Shown here: positions 8,240 through 17,333 of the stretch, piece by piece
Layout: each line of letters begins with the position of its first letter
How positions within the stretch are numbered: the stretch's first letter is position 1
Assembly (NCBI GenBank): GCA_963735495.1
Contig: CAVTLG010000002.1
Coordinates: forward strand, 1,550,001 to 1,614,000
Direction of reading: 5' to 3'
Source: CAVTLG01 sp963735495
Lineage (GTDB): Bacteria > Chloroflexota > Ktedonobacteria > Ktedonobacterales > Ktedonobacteraceae
DNA: 64,000 nt
The notes under the pieces: model-generated
What the model saw: the letters and a program-made list of their open reading frames with translations, nothing else
Databases searched by the model: none
What the model was told of the DNA's origin: nothing
Made by a program: the position numbers and the translations under genes

Positions 8240-10246
8240 TTATGCTGTGACTTCCTCTTCTCCCACTGATTGGCTGAATTGCTCGTTATAAAGTCTGGCA
8301 TAGAGGCCATCCAGTGCTAATAATTCGCGGTGCGTGCCGCGCTCGACAATCTCACCTTTGTCTACGACCAGGATCACGTCCGCCGCGAGAATGGTCGAGA
8401 GGCGGTGCGCAATGGCCAGCGTCGTGCGATTTTGCATGAGTCCCTCTAATGATGCCTGGATCAGACGTTCAGAGTGCGTGTCGAGTGCGCTGGTGGCTTC
8501 GTCCAGGATCAGGATGCGCGGGTTTTTGAGGATGACACGCGCAATAGCAATACGCTGCTTCTCTCCACCAGAAAGCTTGTAACCGCGCTCGCCAACGATG
8601 GTGTCATAGCCCTCGTCTAGCTCCATGATGCGATCATGGATGGCGGCGGCTCGTGCTGCTGCGACAATCTCTTCGTCCGTAGCATCCTCGCGTGCATAGA
8701 GCAGGTTTTCGCGGACCGAGGCGTGGAAGAGATAGGTCTCTTGCGTGACCGTACCGATGAGTTCACTGAGCGAGTCCAGCTTGACATCTTTGACGTTATG
8801 TCCATCAATTTCGACTGCGCCACTATCGACGTCGTAGAGACGCGGCACCAGGTAGGTCATGGTCGTTTTGCCTGCGCCACTCGGACCAACCAGCGCCGCC
8901 AACTGTCCAGGCTGAATTTCAAACGAGACGTTGTTCAGTGTTAGACGAGCTGGATCTTCTGTGATCGGGACAGCAGCAGTCGCAATTTCTGCGTGCTCAG
9001 GTCGGCGCATGAATGGCATACGGGGAGCGCGTGGCTCGTGTTTGTCGAGTCCGCGTGCTTTGCTGTCAGTTGGCATGCTGAAAAGCGTGGACTCGTCGCG
9101 TTTGTAGGTAAACGAGACGTTCTGGAATGTGACACGGCCCTGGATCTCCTGAGCAGGAAGCGTCTGAGCCGTTGGTGAGTCTTGAATATCGACGGGCAGA
9201 TCCAGGTACTCAAAGATGCGGTCGAATAAGGCCAGCGCGCCCTGGATTTCGACCTGGATGGTGAGCAATTGTCCTATCGGGAAGAAGATTCTACTCTGCA
9301 AGGTGGTGAAGGCCACAATGACACCAATCGTAATAAAAGTGCTATTGTGGTTAATGTCCTGCAAGCCTGCAATAAGATAGACAATCGGCGGTGTGATCGA
9401 GAAGAACACGCTGATGAGCATGAAGAACCAGCGTCCAATCAGTTGCTGGCGTATCTCCAGATTAGTCAGGTTCTGGTTTTCATCCTCGAAGAGCTTCTGC
9501 GCGAATTTCTGGCGGCCAAAGGTTTTCATTAAGAGGATGCCGCTCACCGAGAGTGTCTCTTGCATCATGGCGGTCAACGAGGCCATGCTTTGCTGCGTCT
9601 CTTTGCTGGTGATCCGGCGGGCATTGCCAACTTTGGTGGTGATCCACAGGAAAAGTGGCAACAGACCGAGCGAGATCAGCGTTAAGAGTGGGCTGAGAAA
9701 GAGCATCGCAATAATGGTGCTGATGACGGTGGCTATATTAGAGACAATGCTGGTGGCTGTGCTGGTGACGACTGACTGGACACCGTTGACGTCGTTAGAG
9801 AGGCGCGACTGAATTTCTCCTGTGCGTGTGCCTGTAAAGAAACGCAGTGACATGCGCTGCATATGTGCATAGAGCCTGTTGCGGAAGTCGCGCATGACGT
9901 TTTGTCCTACCAGATTGTTCAGATAGGTCTGATACACACCGATCAAGCCTGTCACAACGGGCGTGGCAATCATGATACTGATATAGATAATGAGCAAGTT
10001 GAGATTACGGGGGACGATGGCGTCGTCGAAGACACGCTCGATTAGCAGCGGGTTCACCACGCCCAGCCCGGTGGTGAGGAGGATCGCACCCAGGACAAGC
10101 ACGACCTGTATGCCGTAGGGTTTGAAGGCTGCTGCTACGCGCCTGAGGGTGCGCGCGTCGGTCTTGCGACCACGTCGTTTCTGTTCTTCAATGTAAGCGG
10201 ACATACTATCACCCCGCATACCTGGTGGGGGACCGTGCATTGCCAT
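8240..10246 (-). CDS. ABC exporter, fused permease-ATPase half-transporter (MdlB/MsbA type)
   Basis: About 668 residues. The N-terminal half is a six-helix exporter membrane domain (about residues 60-330). The C-terminal half has Walker A GPSGAGKTT, signature LSGGEKQRIAIARV and Walker B ILILDEATSALD. A roughly 60-residue insertion rich in Arg/Pro lies between the first strand of the nucleotide-binding domain and Walker A, which is unusual. The ATG at 10246 is chosen because GGGAG is eight bases upstream; a longer frame to 10339 lacks one. It works as a homodimer or with an unlinked partner, exporting lipids, peptides or drugs; no substrate gene is adjacent. Confidence 0.9.
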   Translation of the reverse strand: MAMHGPPPGMRGDSMSAYIEEQKRRGRKTDARTLRRVAAAFKPYGIQVVLVLGAILLTTGLGVVNPLLIERVFDDAIVPRNLNLLIIYISIMIATPVVTGLIGVYQTYLNNLVGQNVMRDFRNRLYAHMQRMSLRFFTGTRTGEIQSRLSNDVNGVQSVVTSTATSIVSNIATVISTIIAMLFLSPLLTLISLGLLPLFLWITTKVGNARRITSKETQQSMASLTAMMQETLSVSGILLMKTFGRQKFAQKLFEDENQNLTNLEIRQQLIGRWFFMLISVFFSITPPIVYLIAGLQDINHNSTFITIGVIVAFTTLQSRIFFPIGQLLTIQVEIQGALALFDRIFEYLDLPVDIQDSPTAQTLPAQEIQGRVTFQNVSFTYKRDESTLFSMPTDSKARGLDKHEPRAPRMPFMRRPEHAEIATAAVPITEDPARLTLNNVSFEIQPGQLAALVGPSGAGKTTMTYLVPRLYDVDSGAVEIDGHNVKDVKLDSLSELIGTVTQETYLFHASVRENLLYAREDATDEEIVAAARAAAIHDRIMELDEGYDTIVGERGYKLSGGEKQRIAIARVILKNPRILILDEATSALDTHSERLIQASLEGLMQNRTTLAIAHRLSTILAADVILVVDKGEIVERGTHRELLALDGLYARLYNEQFSQSVGEEEVTA

Positions 10247-10387
10247 AGATAACTCCCTAAATGTTTTGTCGATACAAAAGAATGAGGACATCCTCTTAAT
10301 GTAATAACACTGCGTTTTTGCTAATTCTTCCTGGTACACAGTATACAGGAATAGTGCTGCGGTGGCACTGGTGAAGAGGATGGTTTT

Positions 10388-10409
10388 GACCTGTCAAAAT
10401 GGACAGGTC
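10388..10409. promoter_or_regulatory. Perfect inverted repeat between the ABC exporter and glmS
   Basis: GACCTGTC (10388-10395) and GACAGGTC (10402-10409) flank six bases. There is no T run, so an operator is more likely than a terminator. It could serve the exporter on the minus strand or glmS on the plus strand. Confidence 0.45.
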
Positions 10410-10716
10410 GTGGCAGATTCTTCCTATTTCACGGCAGTTTAAGCAAGCTAACGTAAAAAGTGTAACCTGCGTAATGGTATACTTACGATCAGGAATATTG
10501 TCGTGTCTAGTAGCGCATGGGCCGGGCTTGTAGAAAGGAAGCTGCGGTTGACGAGGTGGAGGCCGTTCGGATGATCAGCGGGGAGCCTCCAGGGTGGATC
10601 ACGATCCTAAAAAGAGGGCGCGCAATGCCTGTCGGTAACGATGAGGACAAAACGCTCTCAGTGATGTAGCAGCATACAGTTGTGTGTTCTACAAAATATG
10701 AAAGGTATCCGACCAC

Positions 10717-12585
10717 ATGTGCGGTATCATCGGCTACGTCGGCTTAGAAGAGACCGACGTCACTACGTTGTTGCTTGATGGCTTGAGCAAACTCGAATAT
10801 CGTGGCTACGATTCGGCTGGTATTGCAGTACTCACCGGGGATGGGAAGCTCGAAGTGCATCGCCGCGCCGGAAAACTGGCCAATCTGGCTGCCTCTGTAA
10901 CAAATGGCTCTCATCCGGCGGCTGGTACGCTGGGCATCGGCCATACCCGCTGGGCTACCCATGGACGCCCTACTGATAGCAATGCTCATCCTCATACTGA
11001 TTGCAGCGGTAGCTTGTCCGTCGTGCATAATGGCATTATCGAGAATTATGTCGAACTGCGCGAGAGATTGAAACAGACTGGCCACATCTTCCACTCCGAA
11101 ACGGATTCAGAGGTACTCACCCACCTGATCGAGCATGCCTACTTTGGCGAGGCCGGCCATGATCTGACAAAGGCTGTACAACTGGCTCTACACGACGTCA
11201 CCGGTTCCTATTCCATCGCGGTCGTGAGTCGTGAACACCCTGACATCCTGGTGGGAGCACGCTGCGCTGGGCCTCTGATCGTCGGCCTGGGCGAAGATGA
11301 GCAGTTCCTGGCCTCGGATATACCCGCGATCCTCAAACATACGCGGCGCGTAATCATCCTGGAAGAAGGCGAGATCGTGACGCTGTGTCCAGCCGGTGTT
11401 TCCATTGTCACCGTTGACGGTGTCGTGGTGCAGCGCACTCCGCAGATCATCGATTGGGATGCCGAGGTGGCCGAAAAAGGTGGCTATCCCCACTTTGTAT
11501 TGAAAGAGATTTATGAGCAACCCGAAGCTCTCACGCGTGCTCTGCTGGGACGTGTGCGCGACGAACAGTTACATCTGCGCGAATTGCAGCAGATGCAGCA
11601 GGCTGGCTTGCTCAATAATATACAACGTATTGTGATTGTGGCCTGCGGAACTTCCTATCACGCGGGCTTGCTGGCTAAGTACACGTTTGAGCGCTGGACA
11701 CGCATTCCTGTGGAGGCTGTGACGGCTGCCGAGTTTCGCTACTGCGATCCTATCGTGGGACCGGAGACGTTGTGCATCGCGGTAACACAGTCCGGCGAGA
11801 CGGCGGATACGCTGGTGGGTATTCGCCAGGCGCGCGAGCATGGTGCTCCGGTGATTGCGATTACCAATGTGGTCTCCAGCGCGATTACCCGCCTGGCTGA
11901 CGCTGTATTGTACCTGCAAGCAAACCCGGAAATCGGTGTGGTTTCGACGAAGACCTTTGTCAATTCGGTGGCTGTATTGTACCTGCTGGGCCTGTACCTG
12001 GGTCAGTTGCGCGGTCGTATTACGCAGGAGCAGATGTCGATGTTCCTGGTGGCGTTAGAGCGTCTTCCCAGGCAGATTCAGCAGATCCTGACAGCGGCAT
12101 CCCAGGCGGATGATACGATTGAGCCTCTGGCCCGGCGCATGGCACAGTTGAAGAGTATGATCTTCATCGGGCGCGGCGTGGGCTATCCGACGGCGCTGGA
12201 GGGAGCGCTCAAGCTCAAGGAGATTTCCTATATCCATGCTGAGGGTTTTCCGGCTGGCGAACTGAAACACGGCTCAATTGCGTTGCTGGATGCGGATACG
12301 CCGCTGGTGGCTGTGGCGACGGTTTCGCATGTGTATGAGAAGATGGTGAGCAATATTCAAGAGGTGCGAGCACGTGAGGCGCGGGTGATTGTGGTGGCGA
12401 CGGAGGGTGATGAGCGCATTCGCGAGCACGCGGACGATGTGCTGTACGTGCCGGAGACGCTGGAGGAGTTTAGTCCGTTGTTGGTGACGGTACCGTTGCA
12501 GTTGTTTGCTTACCATGTCGCAGTGGCGCGCGGGTGTAACGTGGATCAGCCACGCAACCTGGCGAAATCGGTAACAGTCGAGTAA
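10717..12585 (+). CDS. glmS: Glutamine--fructose-6-phosphate aminotransferase (isomerizing) GlmS
   Basis: GlmS makes glucosamine-6-phosphate from fructose-6-phosphate and glutamine, the first committed step toward UDP-GlcNAc and peptidoglycan. The 622-residue protein begins MCGIIGYVG with the N-terminal nucleophile Cys2. Class II amidotransferase motifs follow (GHTRWATHG, HNGIIENY), then two SIS sugar-isomerase domains (CGTSYHAG and TQSGETADT, then HAEGFPAGELKHG), ending NLAKSVTVE as in the family. It appears monocistronic with AAAGG about ten bases ahead of the start. No glmS ribozyme was recognised upstream. Confidence 0.97.
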   Translation: MCGIIGYVGLEETDVTTLLLDGLSKLEYRGYDSAGIAVLTGDGKLEVHRRAGKLANLAASVTNGSHPAAGTLGIGHTRWATHGRPTDSNAHPHTDCSGSLSVVHNGIIENYVELRERLKQTGHIFHSETDSEVLTHLIEHAYFGEAGHDLTKAVQLALHDVTGSYSIAVVSREHPDILVGARCAGPLIVGLGEDEQFLASDIPAILKHTRRVIILEEGEIVTLCPAGVSIVTVDGVVVQRTPQIIDWDAEVAEKGGYPHFVLKEIYEQPEALTRALLGRVRDEQLHLRELQQMQQAGLLNNIQRIVIVACGTSYHAGLLAKYTFERWTRIPVEAVTAAEFRYCDPIVGPETLCIAVTQSGETADTLVGIRQAREHGAPVIAITNVVSSAITRLADAVLYLQANPEIGVVSTKTFVNSVAVLYLLGLYLGQLRGRITQEQMSMFLVALERLPRQIQQILTAASQADDTIEPLARRMAQLKSMIFIGRGVGYPTALEGALKLKEISYIHAEGFPAGELKHGSIALLDADTPLVAVATVSHVYEKMVSNIQEVRAREARVIVVATEGDERIREHADDVLYVPETLEEFSPLLVTVPLQLFAYHVAVARGCNVDQPRNLAKSVTVE

Positions 12586-13092
12586 ACAAGATGCTCCTTG
12601 TTGGGATAGTGTATATGAACAATTAAACTGTTCTGTGGACAATTAAGTTGTCTCTCAAAAGAGACTTACTAGAAAAGCAAGGCTATAGAGAATTCTTAGC
12701 AGAGATTGTTGGCTTGACGAATAGCAATAATTCAAAGAACTTCTATAGTGCTTGCTTTTCTCAATTACGAAGATACTTCCTCGTAGCCTTTTCATCCATC
12801 TTCATTCGCCCTTTTCTATCTCCCAAGTTTAGGGAAAATATATCAAACTCTCTGATATTTTCTCGTCCAGCACAGCCACACTTGCTGGTTCAAAATCAGG
12901 CTCCTAACGACCTGCACAAAATTAGTACCAACGAAAGCATAAATTTATATAGCAACTTCGGTATAATCAGCTTGTTACTACTGTATCTCTCTGCCACTCT
13001 TTGCTATACTGTGATGTAGACACAGCAGAACTCACTTTTCTTGTAATGAACTCATGTCCAGATAGGAAGCCGGTGACGCTCATAATATTGCT
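12586..13092. other. AT-rich non-coding stretch ahead of the DarTG locus
   Basis: No convincing gene. It contains a 13-base sequence ACAATTAAGTTGT at 12639-12651 that recurs inverted at 14991-15003, and the string ACTCTTTGCTATACTG near 12998, which recurs near 23508 and probably is a shared promoter fragment. A possible 123-codon frame from a TTG at 12648 has no ribosome-binding site and no recognisable similarity. Confidence 0.5.
12639..12651 (+). repeat. Left arm of a 13-base inverted repeat flanking the DarTG island
   Basis: ACAATTAAGTTGT here is the exact reverse complement of 14991-15003. Together the arms bracket about 2.35 kb containing darT and darG. Thirteen bases may be chance in AT-rich DNA, and no target-site duplication was seen beside the arms. 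Confidence 0.4.
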
Positions 13093-13122
13093 TTGACAGA
13101 TACATAGAATAGTCTGTATAAT
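13093..13122 (+). promoter_or_regulatory. Promoter of darT-darG
   Basis: TTGACA at 13093-13098 and TATAAT at 13117-13122, both perfect consensus hexamers, are 18 bases apart. The darT start codon at 13166 is about 35 bases beyond the expected transcription start. Confidence 0.8.
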
Positions 13123-13165
13123 GGAATAGTACAAACGTTCGTTTTTTGTGGAGAGGTATACTCGT

Positions 13166-13773
13166 ATGAGGCGGGAAGAACTTGGCGAACTGCATTATAT
13201 TACGCCAATCGTCAATGTAACTTCCATCATTTCAAGAGGAATTTTATCACATCAGCTCGCAGCCAAAGTTCCTCATGAGTCAGTAGCAATGCAAGAAGTC
13301 CAAGATAGGAGGATGAATAAAATAGTACCAGGTACTGGCAAGAAGCTACATGACTACGCAAATGTTTATATTTGTGCTAGAAACCCTATGTTATTTAAAC
13401 GGAAGGATACACATATTGAACTTTGTGTTCTTAAAATCAGTACCACAGTTTTGGACCTTGACGGAGTGATAGTAACTGACAGGAACGCTGCTGCGAACAT
13501 AGCGAGTTTTCGACCAGTTGCGACGGGCTTTGCACCTTAGATCGGGAACAAGTGTTTGCTGATGATTGGCGCCATCCTGGAGACGAGCTGGAATACTATA
13601 AGCATCGCAGCATCAAGTGCGCAGAGGTACTCGTTCCCAACCGAATACCTCCTGCCTACATTATTGGAGCTTATGTGTCGTGCGCGCAGAGTCAGGTAGC
13701 ACTCGCTAGGATTGCACCCAATTTGCAGATAACCATTGATCCCCATCTGTTCTTTAGGGAGGTGCGACAGTGA
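13166..13773 (+). pseudogene. darT: DarT-like DNA ADP-ribosyltransferase toxin, frameshifted
   Basis: DarT toxins (DUF4433) transfer ADP-ribose from NAD onto single-stranded DNA bases and are used in anti-phage defence. From the ATG at 13166 (GGAGAGG upstream) the frame reads GELHYITPIVNVTSIISRGI, the usual NAD-pocket start, then VYICARNPMLFKR, then VIVTDRNAAANIASFRP. It stops at 13538-13540. The family's next segment, LDREQVFADDWRHPGDELEY, follows at once in the neighbouring frame and runs to the stop at 13773. One missing T near 13536-13538 accounts for the break, and restoring it gives 202 residues, normal for DarT. The stop overlaps the darG start by four bases. As read, the toxin would lack its C-terminal third and is probably inactive. 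Confidence 0.85.
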
Positions 13774-14897
13774 TTCGTACATGTATGGGCAACCTATTTG
13801 AGTCTGAGATGCAGACTCTTGTTAACACAGTTAATTGTGTGGGTGTCATGGGTAAGGGCTTGGCACTTGAATTCAAGAAGCGTTTTCCAGATATGTATGA
13901 GGGCTATGTAGTTCGCTGCAATGGAAAACAAGTGCGCCTCGGCGAGCCTTACCTCTACCGCAGATTGCTAACACCCTGGATTCTCAACTTTCCAACTAAG
14001 GATCACTGGAGATCTGTATCCCGTTTATCCGATATAGTCGCTGGTTTGGAATACCTGGAGAGGCACTATCATGAATGGGAAATTACATCATTGGCAGTAC
14101 CAGCTCTCGGTTGTAGCAATGGGCAACTAGAATGGCGCGTTGTAGGTCCCAGGCTGTACCGCTACCTGAGCCGCTTTGATATTCCGGTTGAACTATACGC
14201 GCCTTACGGAACACCAGAGGAGGAAATTGAGGTATCTTTCCTTCAATCTGCAATTCCAACATCTACGAATAACGCTCGTGGGGATCATTGGAAGATTAAT
14301 CCAGCCTATGTAGGACTTGTGGAGATTCTTGCTCGGATTGAGCAAGAGCCGTACCATTGGCCCATTGGTAGGGTTACTTTTCAAAAGATCACCTACTTTG
14401 CTACTGCGCTTGGGCTACCCACCGGCTTACATTTCGAGCGCGGGAGCTATGGCCCATTTTCGTCCGACCTGCGTCCACTCATCACCCGGCTAGTGAATAA
14501 CGGCCTTATCCAGGAAACGCAACTAGGCAGAATGTTTGCAGTAAAGCTTGGACCAACTTATAGAGATGCAGCTAGCGCATTCCGAGATGAACTAACACAA
14601 TGGGAATCTATTATTAACCGAATCACCGACCTTTTTTTGAGGATGCGTACCCAGGAAGCAGAAGTAGCCGCCACCGTCCACTTCATTGCTCAGGTGTTGG
14701 ATCGGGAAGCAGGGAATACAGTATCAGAAACTGCAATCCTGGAAGGAGTGAAACACTGGAAACAAAAGCGTCGTCCACCGCTCAATGATGAAGAAATTGC
14801 TCAAGCCATTCGAGATTTGAATTTATTAGGTTGGATCAAAGCCAAACCGAGTTCTGAACTGCCGCTTGCTCAAGAAGCGGCGCTACTGGATGTTTAG
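13770..14897 (+). CDS. darG: DarG antitoxin: macrodomain ADP-ribosyl-DNA glycohydrolase
   Basis: DarG removes the ADP-ribose that DarT puts on DNA and also binds the toxin. Residues about 1-155 form a macrodomain with LVNTVNCVGVMGKGLALEFK as the ADP-ribose-binding loop and VPALGCSNGQLEW as the second loop. Residues about 185-275 (VTFQKITYFATALGLP, YGPFSSDLRPLI) match the C-terminal domain of DarG. The start is a GTG at 13770 sharing GTGA with the darT stop, so translation is probably coupled. The gene is intact although the toxin is not, the expected order of decay for a toxin-antitoxin pair. Confidence 0.9.
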   Translation: MIRTCMGNLFESEMQTLVNTVNCVGVMGKGLALEFKKRFPDMYEGYVVRCNGKQVRLGEPYLYRRLLTPWILNFPTKDHWRSVSRLSDIVAGLEYLERHYHEWEITSLAVPALGCSNGQLEWRVVGPRLYRYLSRFDIPVELYAPYGTPEEEIEVSFLQSAIPTSTNNARGDHWKINPAYVGLVEILARIEQEPYHWPIGRVTFQKITYFATALGLPTGLHFERGSYGPFSSDLRPLITRLVNNGLIQETQLGRMFAVKLGPTYRDAASAFRDELTQWESIINRITDLFLRMRTQEAEVAATVHFIAQVLDREAGNTVSETAILEGVKHWKQKRRPPLNDEEIAQAIRDLNLLGWIKAKPSSELPLAQEAALLDV

Positions 14898-15631
14898 CTT
14901 ACTCTCATTACTGGGGTAACGAACAATAACAAAGTGAAATTTGCTTGCAGAGTTGATAGTATATTTCGAAGTCTATTTCCCAAGCAAGGAACAACTTAAT
15001 TGTTCGTCTATAGATAGGTCACGAGAACAGTATCGCCCTCGCCCCATCTATGTGGGACGAGGACGACGAGAATGGGCATCTTCTGTTGGTGTTCTTCCCT
15101 TTTCCTCCCTTTCGCACGTGCCAGTCCAAACCGAAAAAGGAATTGCTGCATTTTTCTCAAAAGATGCCAGGACGTTTCAGGTATCTTTATGGCATAAAGT
15201 TTACTGCCAGCAGTATTTGAGAATATTTCCAGAAAATTCCTCATGAGATTTATTTCTTCCCCTACGGGAGATCTCTAATGAAAATACCATTATTCCTCAC
15301 TCTTTGTTGCATTTCACGCCAAGGAGGGAGTACTTTTGGAAAAATATCGGGGCTATCAGCTTGGGGGGGAACCAGGAGACCATAGTGAGGCAGGGCGAGT
15401 AGTATATCACAGGCTCATTAGTGAAGCAGTAACGAATCATGTGAGTGTCTTTTCCAAATGCGCAAAAATGGTATATAATGGCAGAACTAAACATCTTTCA
15501 TTTTACAGACAGAGATATCATAGAAAGCCACGAGGTCGCGCTACTTGTCAGAGATATTGCAGCGGTTCATGGGCTTGAAACCAGCCGGACAGCGTTAGTG
15601 TTATGGTGATACCAGTCGATAGGACTATACC
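14898..15631. other. Intergenic stretch after darG
   Basis: Holds the right arm of the 13-base inverted repeat (14991-15003). Frames of 60-100 codons on both strands lack start signals and recognisable motifs. The last 60 bases carry ATAGGA ahead of the ATG at 15632 belonging to the next gene. Confidence 0.45.
14991..15003 (-). repeat. Right arm of the 13-base inverted repeat flanking the DarTG island
   Basis: ACAACTTAATTGT, exact reverse complement of 12639-12651. Confidence 0.4.
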
Positions 15632-15690
15632 ATGAACACTTTTTTGGTATCCTGTCTCTCGTTTTATCATTCGGAGCCACTATTCCCTAC

Positions 15691-16317
15691 GTGATTGATG
15701 TCATCAAGGGTAGAGCAAGGCTGGCAAGAAGCACGAGAATCTTATTTTTGCTCCTTATGTCAGTGACCCTTGTTGTTCAAAGTCGTGCGTTTACTAGTGG
15801 GGTTCTGCTTCTGACAATTGGCGAGCTAGCCACGCAGGTTGTGCTCTTTATTTTAAGTATTAAATATGGTATGGGAGGATTAACGCGCCTGGACATTGCT
15901 TGCTACGGTGGGTTTATTATGAGTCTCTCCGTTTACTTGCTGACAAGGAATGCCGCGTTGTCTCTAACACTCCTTGTAGTAACGGATTTCATAGCCTTTC
16001 TGCCTACTCTAGTAAAGATCTGGCGTGATCCTACATCTGATACCTGGATGGTCTTTGTCGTTGGTGGCATGGCTGCAGCGGCAGCATCTTTGTTGGCTCA
16101 CAGCACCAACCACTATATAGAACTGATCTTTCCGACTTACCTTTTTATCGCTAATGCGCTGGCCGCTTTGCCAATACTTCTCTATAACAAGAGAATGAGA
16201 GGGAGAACCACACTATCGACACCATCCCGAAAGCTGTGTAACGGCAATCTCCCTGATGGAAGGACCATGATACAGCAGGAGATGGCATTTCCAGAGGAGG
16301 AGGAAACACCCCAATAA
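15691..16317 (+). CDS. Multi-pass membrane protein of unknown function; true start probably frameshifted
   Basis: From the GTG at 15691 the protein has 208 residues with about six hydrophobic helices and a charged C-terminal tail. In the same frame just upstream, FGILSLVLSFGATIPYV precedes VIDVIKG. This segment (small hydrophobic helix, Pro-Tyr, then a basic Gly-containing loop) resembles the N-terminus of common bacterial IPYIxDIxKGK membrane proteins. That extension has no start codon in frame, but an ATG at 15632 with ATAGGA upstream would join it if one T were restored to the six-T run at 15640-15645, giving 228 residues. So the gene probably begins at 15632 and carries a one-base deletion, or uses the internal GTG. 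Function unknown. Confidence 0.6.
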   Translation: MIDVIKGRARLARSTRILFLLLMSVTLVVQSRAFTSGVLLLTIGELATQVVLFILSIKYGMGGLTRLDIACYGGFIMSLSVYLLTRNAALSLTLLVVTDFIAFLPTLVKIWRDPTSDTWMVFVVGGMAAAAASLLAHSTNHYIELIFPTYLFIANALAALPILLYNKRMRGRTTLSTPSRKLCNGNLPDGRTMIQQEMAFPEEEETPQ

Positions 16318-16334
16318 TGAGACCAGGCCAAAGG

Positions 16335-16416
16335 TCGGTGACTTCCAGATACCCCAGAAATCTGTCCCCCTTTTCCCTCTAGCCCTGAGGTGATAGGGGA
16401 GGTACCATAGAAGGGG
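16335..16416 (-). repeat. Dispersed decayed repeat, family D copy 1
   Basis: Read on the minus strand this contains CTATGGTACCTCCCC, GGGCTAGAGGGAAAAGGGGG and CAGATTTCTGGGGTAT in the same order and spacing as related words on the plus strand at 23163-23226. The two copies differ at many positions, so this looks like an old repeat. Confidence 0.5.
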
Positions 16417-16647
16417 ATGCCCGAAAAACGATGTTGGGTGCATCGTGCCAACGTTGGGAGGAAGGTCCTGAGAAGCTGCCAGAGCACTATGCATATCTTT
16501 GCCTCTTCGCCCGCTGCGCAATGACGGGAGCCTGGAGTGAACCAGGCGGCAAGGCGTCTGTCTGGACACAAGCTATAGCGGGATAGCAAACACCCGTTGA
16601 GAAAAATTCGGGATGACCCATATAATAAGAAAAGGAGTTCTTCATTT

Positions 16648-17313
16648 ATGTCAAAAAAACGTATCGTACTCTCAATTTTCTGTGGTGCCCTGCTGCTGGC
16701 AGTTGTAGCTGCTTGTCTGGTTGGTATTCCAGGCGAAAAGTCAACTGCCAGTGCAAGTGGGCAAGCGCAAAAAAATCAGGCTATTTCCTATCCTGATCCT
16801 ACAAACCAGGATGCTCTTCCTGATAGCGTAAAAGTCACAACTGCCGGCGACACCGTTTTGCTGCGTGCAGTGGTTATAAAAGGCTACCAGATCTATCAGT
16901 GCAAGGCCAGCACTACCGCATCAAGTGGCTTCGCATGGCAATTCCAGGCTCCTTTTGCCTACCTTAAAGCTGACGATGGTACAAACGTTATTCATTCGAC
17001 AGGCCCGACCTGGCTCTACACGCAGGACGGCAGTGAGATCATGGCGAAAGTTGGACAATTCACCAATGCTGATGGATCTGTCGTTGCTGCCAGTGCTACA
17101 CCAGACGCCAGTGCTATTCCATGGTTACGCCTCGACGTCACAACTCATCTGGGAAGCACTGGTCTCTTCAGCAATGTTAATCAAGTCCAGCGCCTGTATA
17201 CTAGAGGAGGCATAGCACCCAGCAGTGGCTGTGACCAGAATGCAGCACTAAACCATGTGATCCGACCGGTAGGTTATACAGCCGAATATGTCTTCTGGGG
17301 TAGCCAGAGCTAG
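16648..17313 (+). CDS. Secreted DUF3455 domain protein
   Basis: About 221 residues from the ATG at 16648, chosen because AAGGAG lies about ten bases upstream and the resulting N-terminus (MSKKRIVLSIFCGALLLAVV, then a Cys) is a classic signal peptide, possibly lipoprotein-type. The mature part has GYQIYQC, FAWQFQAPFAYL, HSTGPTWLYTQDGSE and IPWLRLDV, the characteristic blocks of DUF3455 proteins, which are exported and of unknown function. It stands alone, convergent with the sugar isomerase gene downstream. Confidence 0.82.
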   Translation: MSKKRIVLSIFCGALLLAVVAACLVGIPGEKSTASASGQAQKNQAISYPDPTNQDALPDSVKVTTAGDTVLLRAVVIKGYQIYQCKASTTASSGFAWQFQAPFAYLKADDGTNVIHSTGPTWLYTQDGSEIMAKVGQFTNADGSVVAASATPDASAIPWLRLDVTTHLGSTGLFSNVNQVQRLYTRGGIAPSSGCDQNAALNHVIRPVGYTAEYVFWGSQS

Positions 17314-17333
17314 AGGGTCACGCGACCACGCAC

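Noticed and set aside
12648..13019. A 123-codon frame after glmS
   Set aside because: TTG start with no ribosome-binding site, unusual composition for the neighbourhood and no motif; promoter-like sequence lies inside it.
15336..15578. 80-codon frame upstream of the membrane protein
   Set aside because: TTG start and no recognisable motif or conservation signal.
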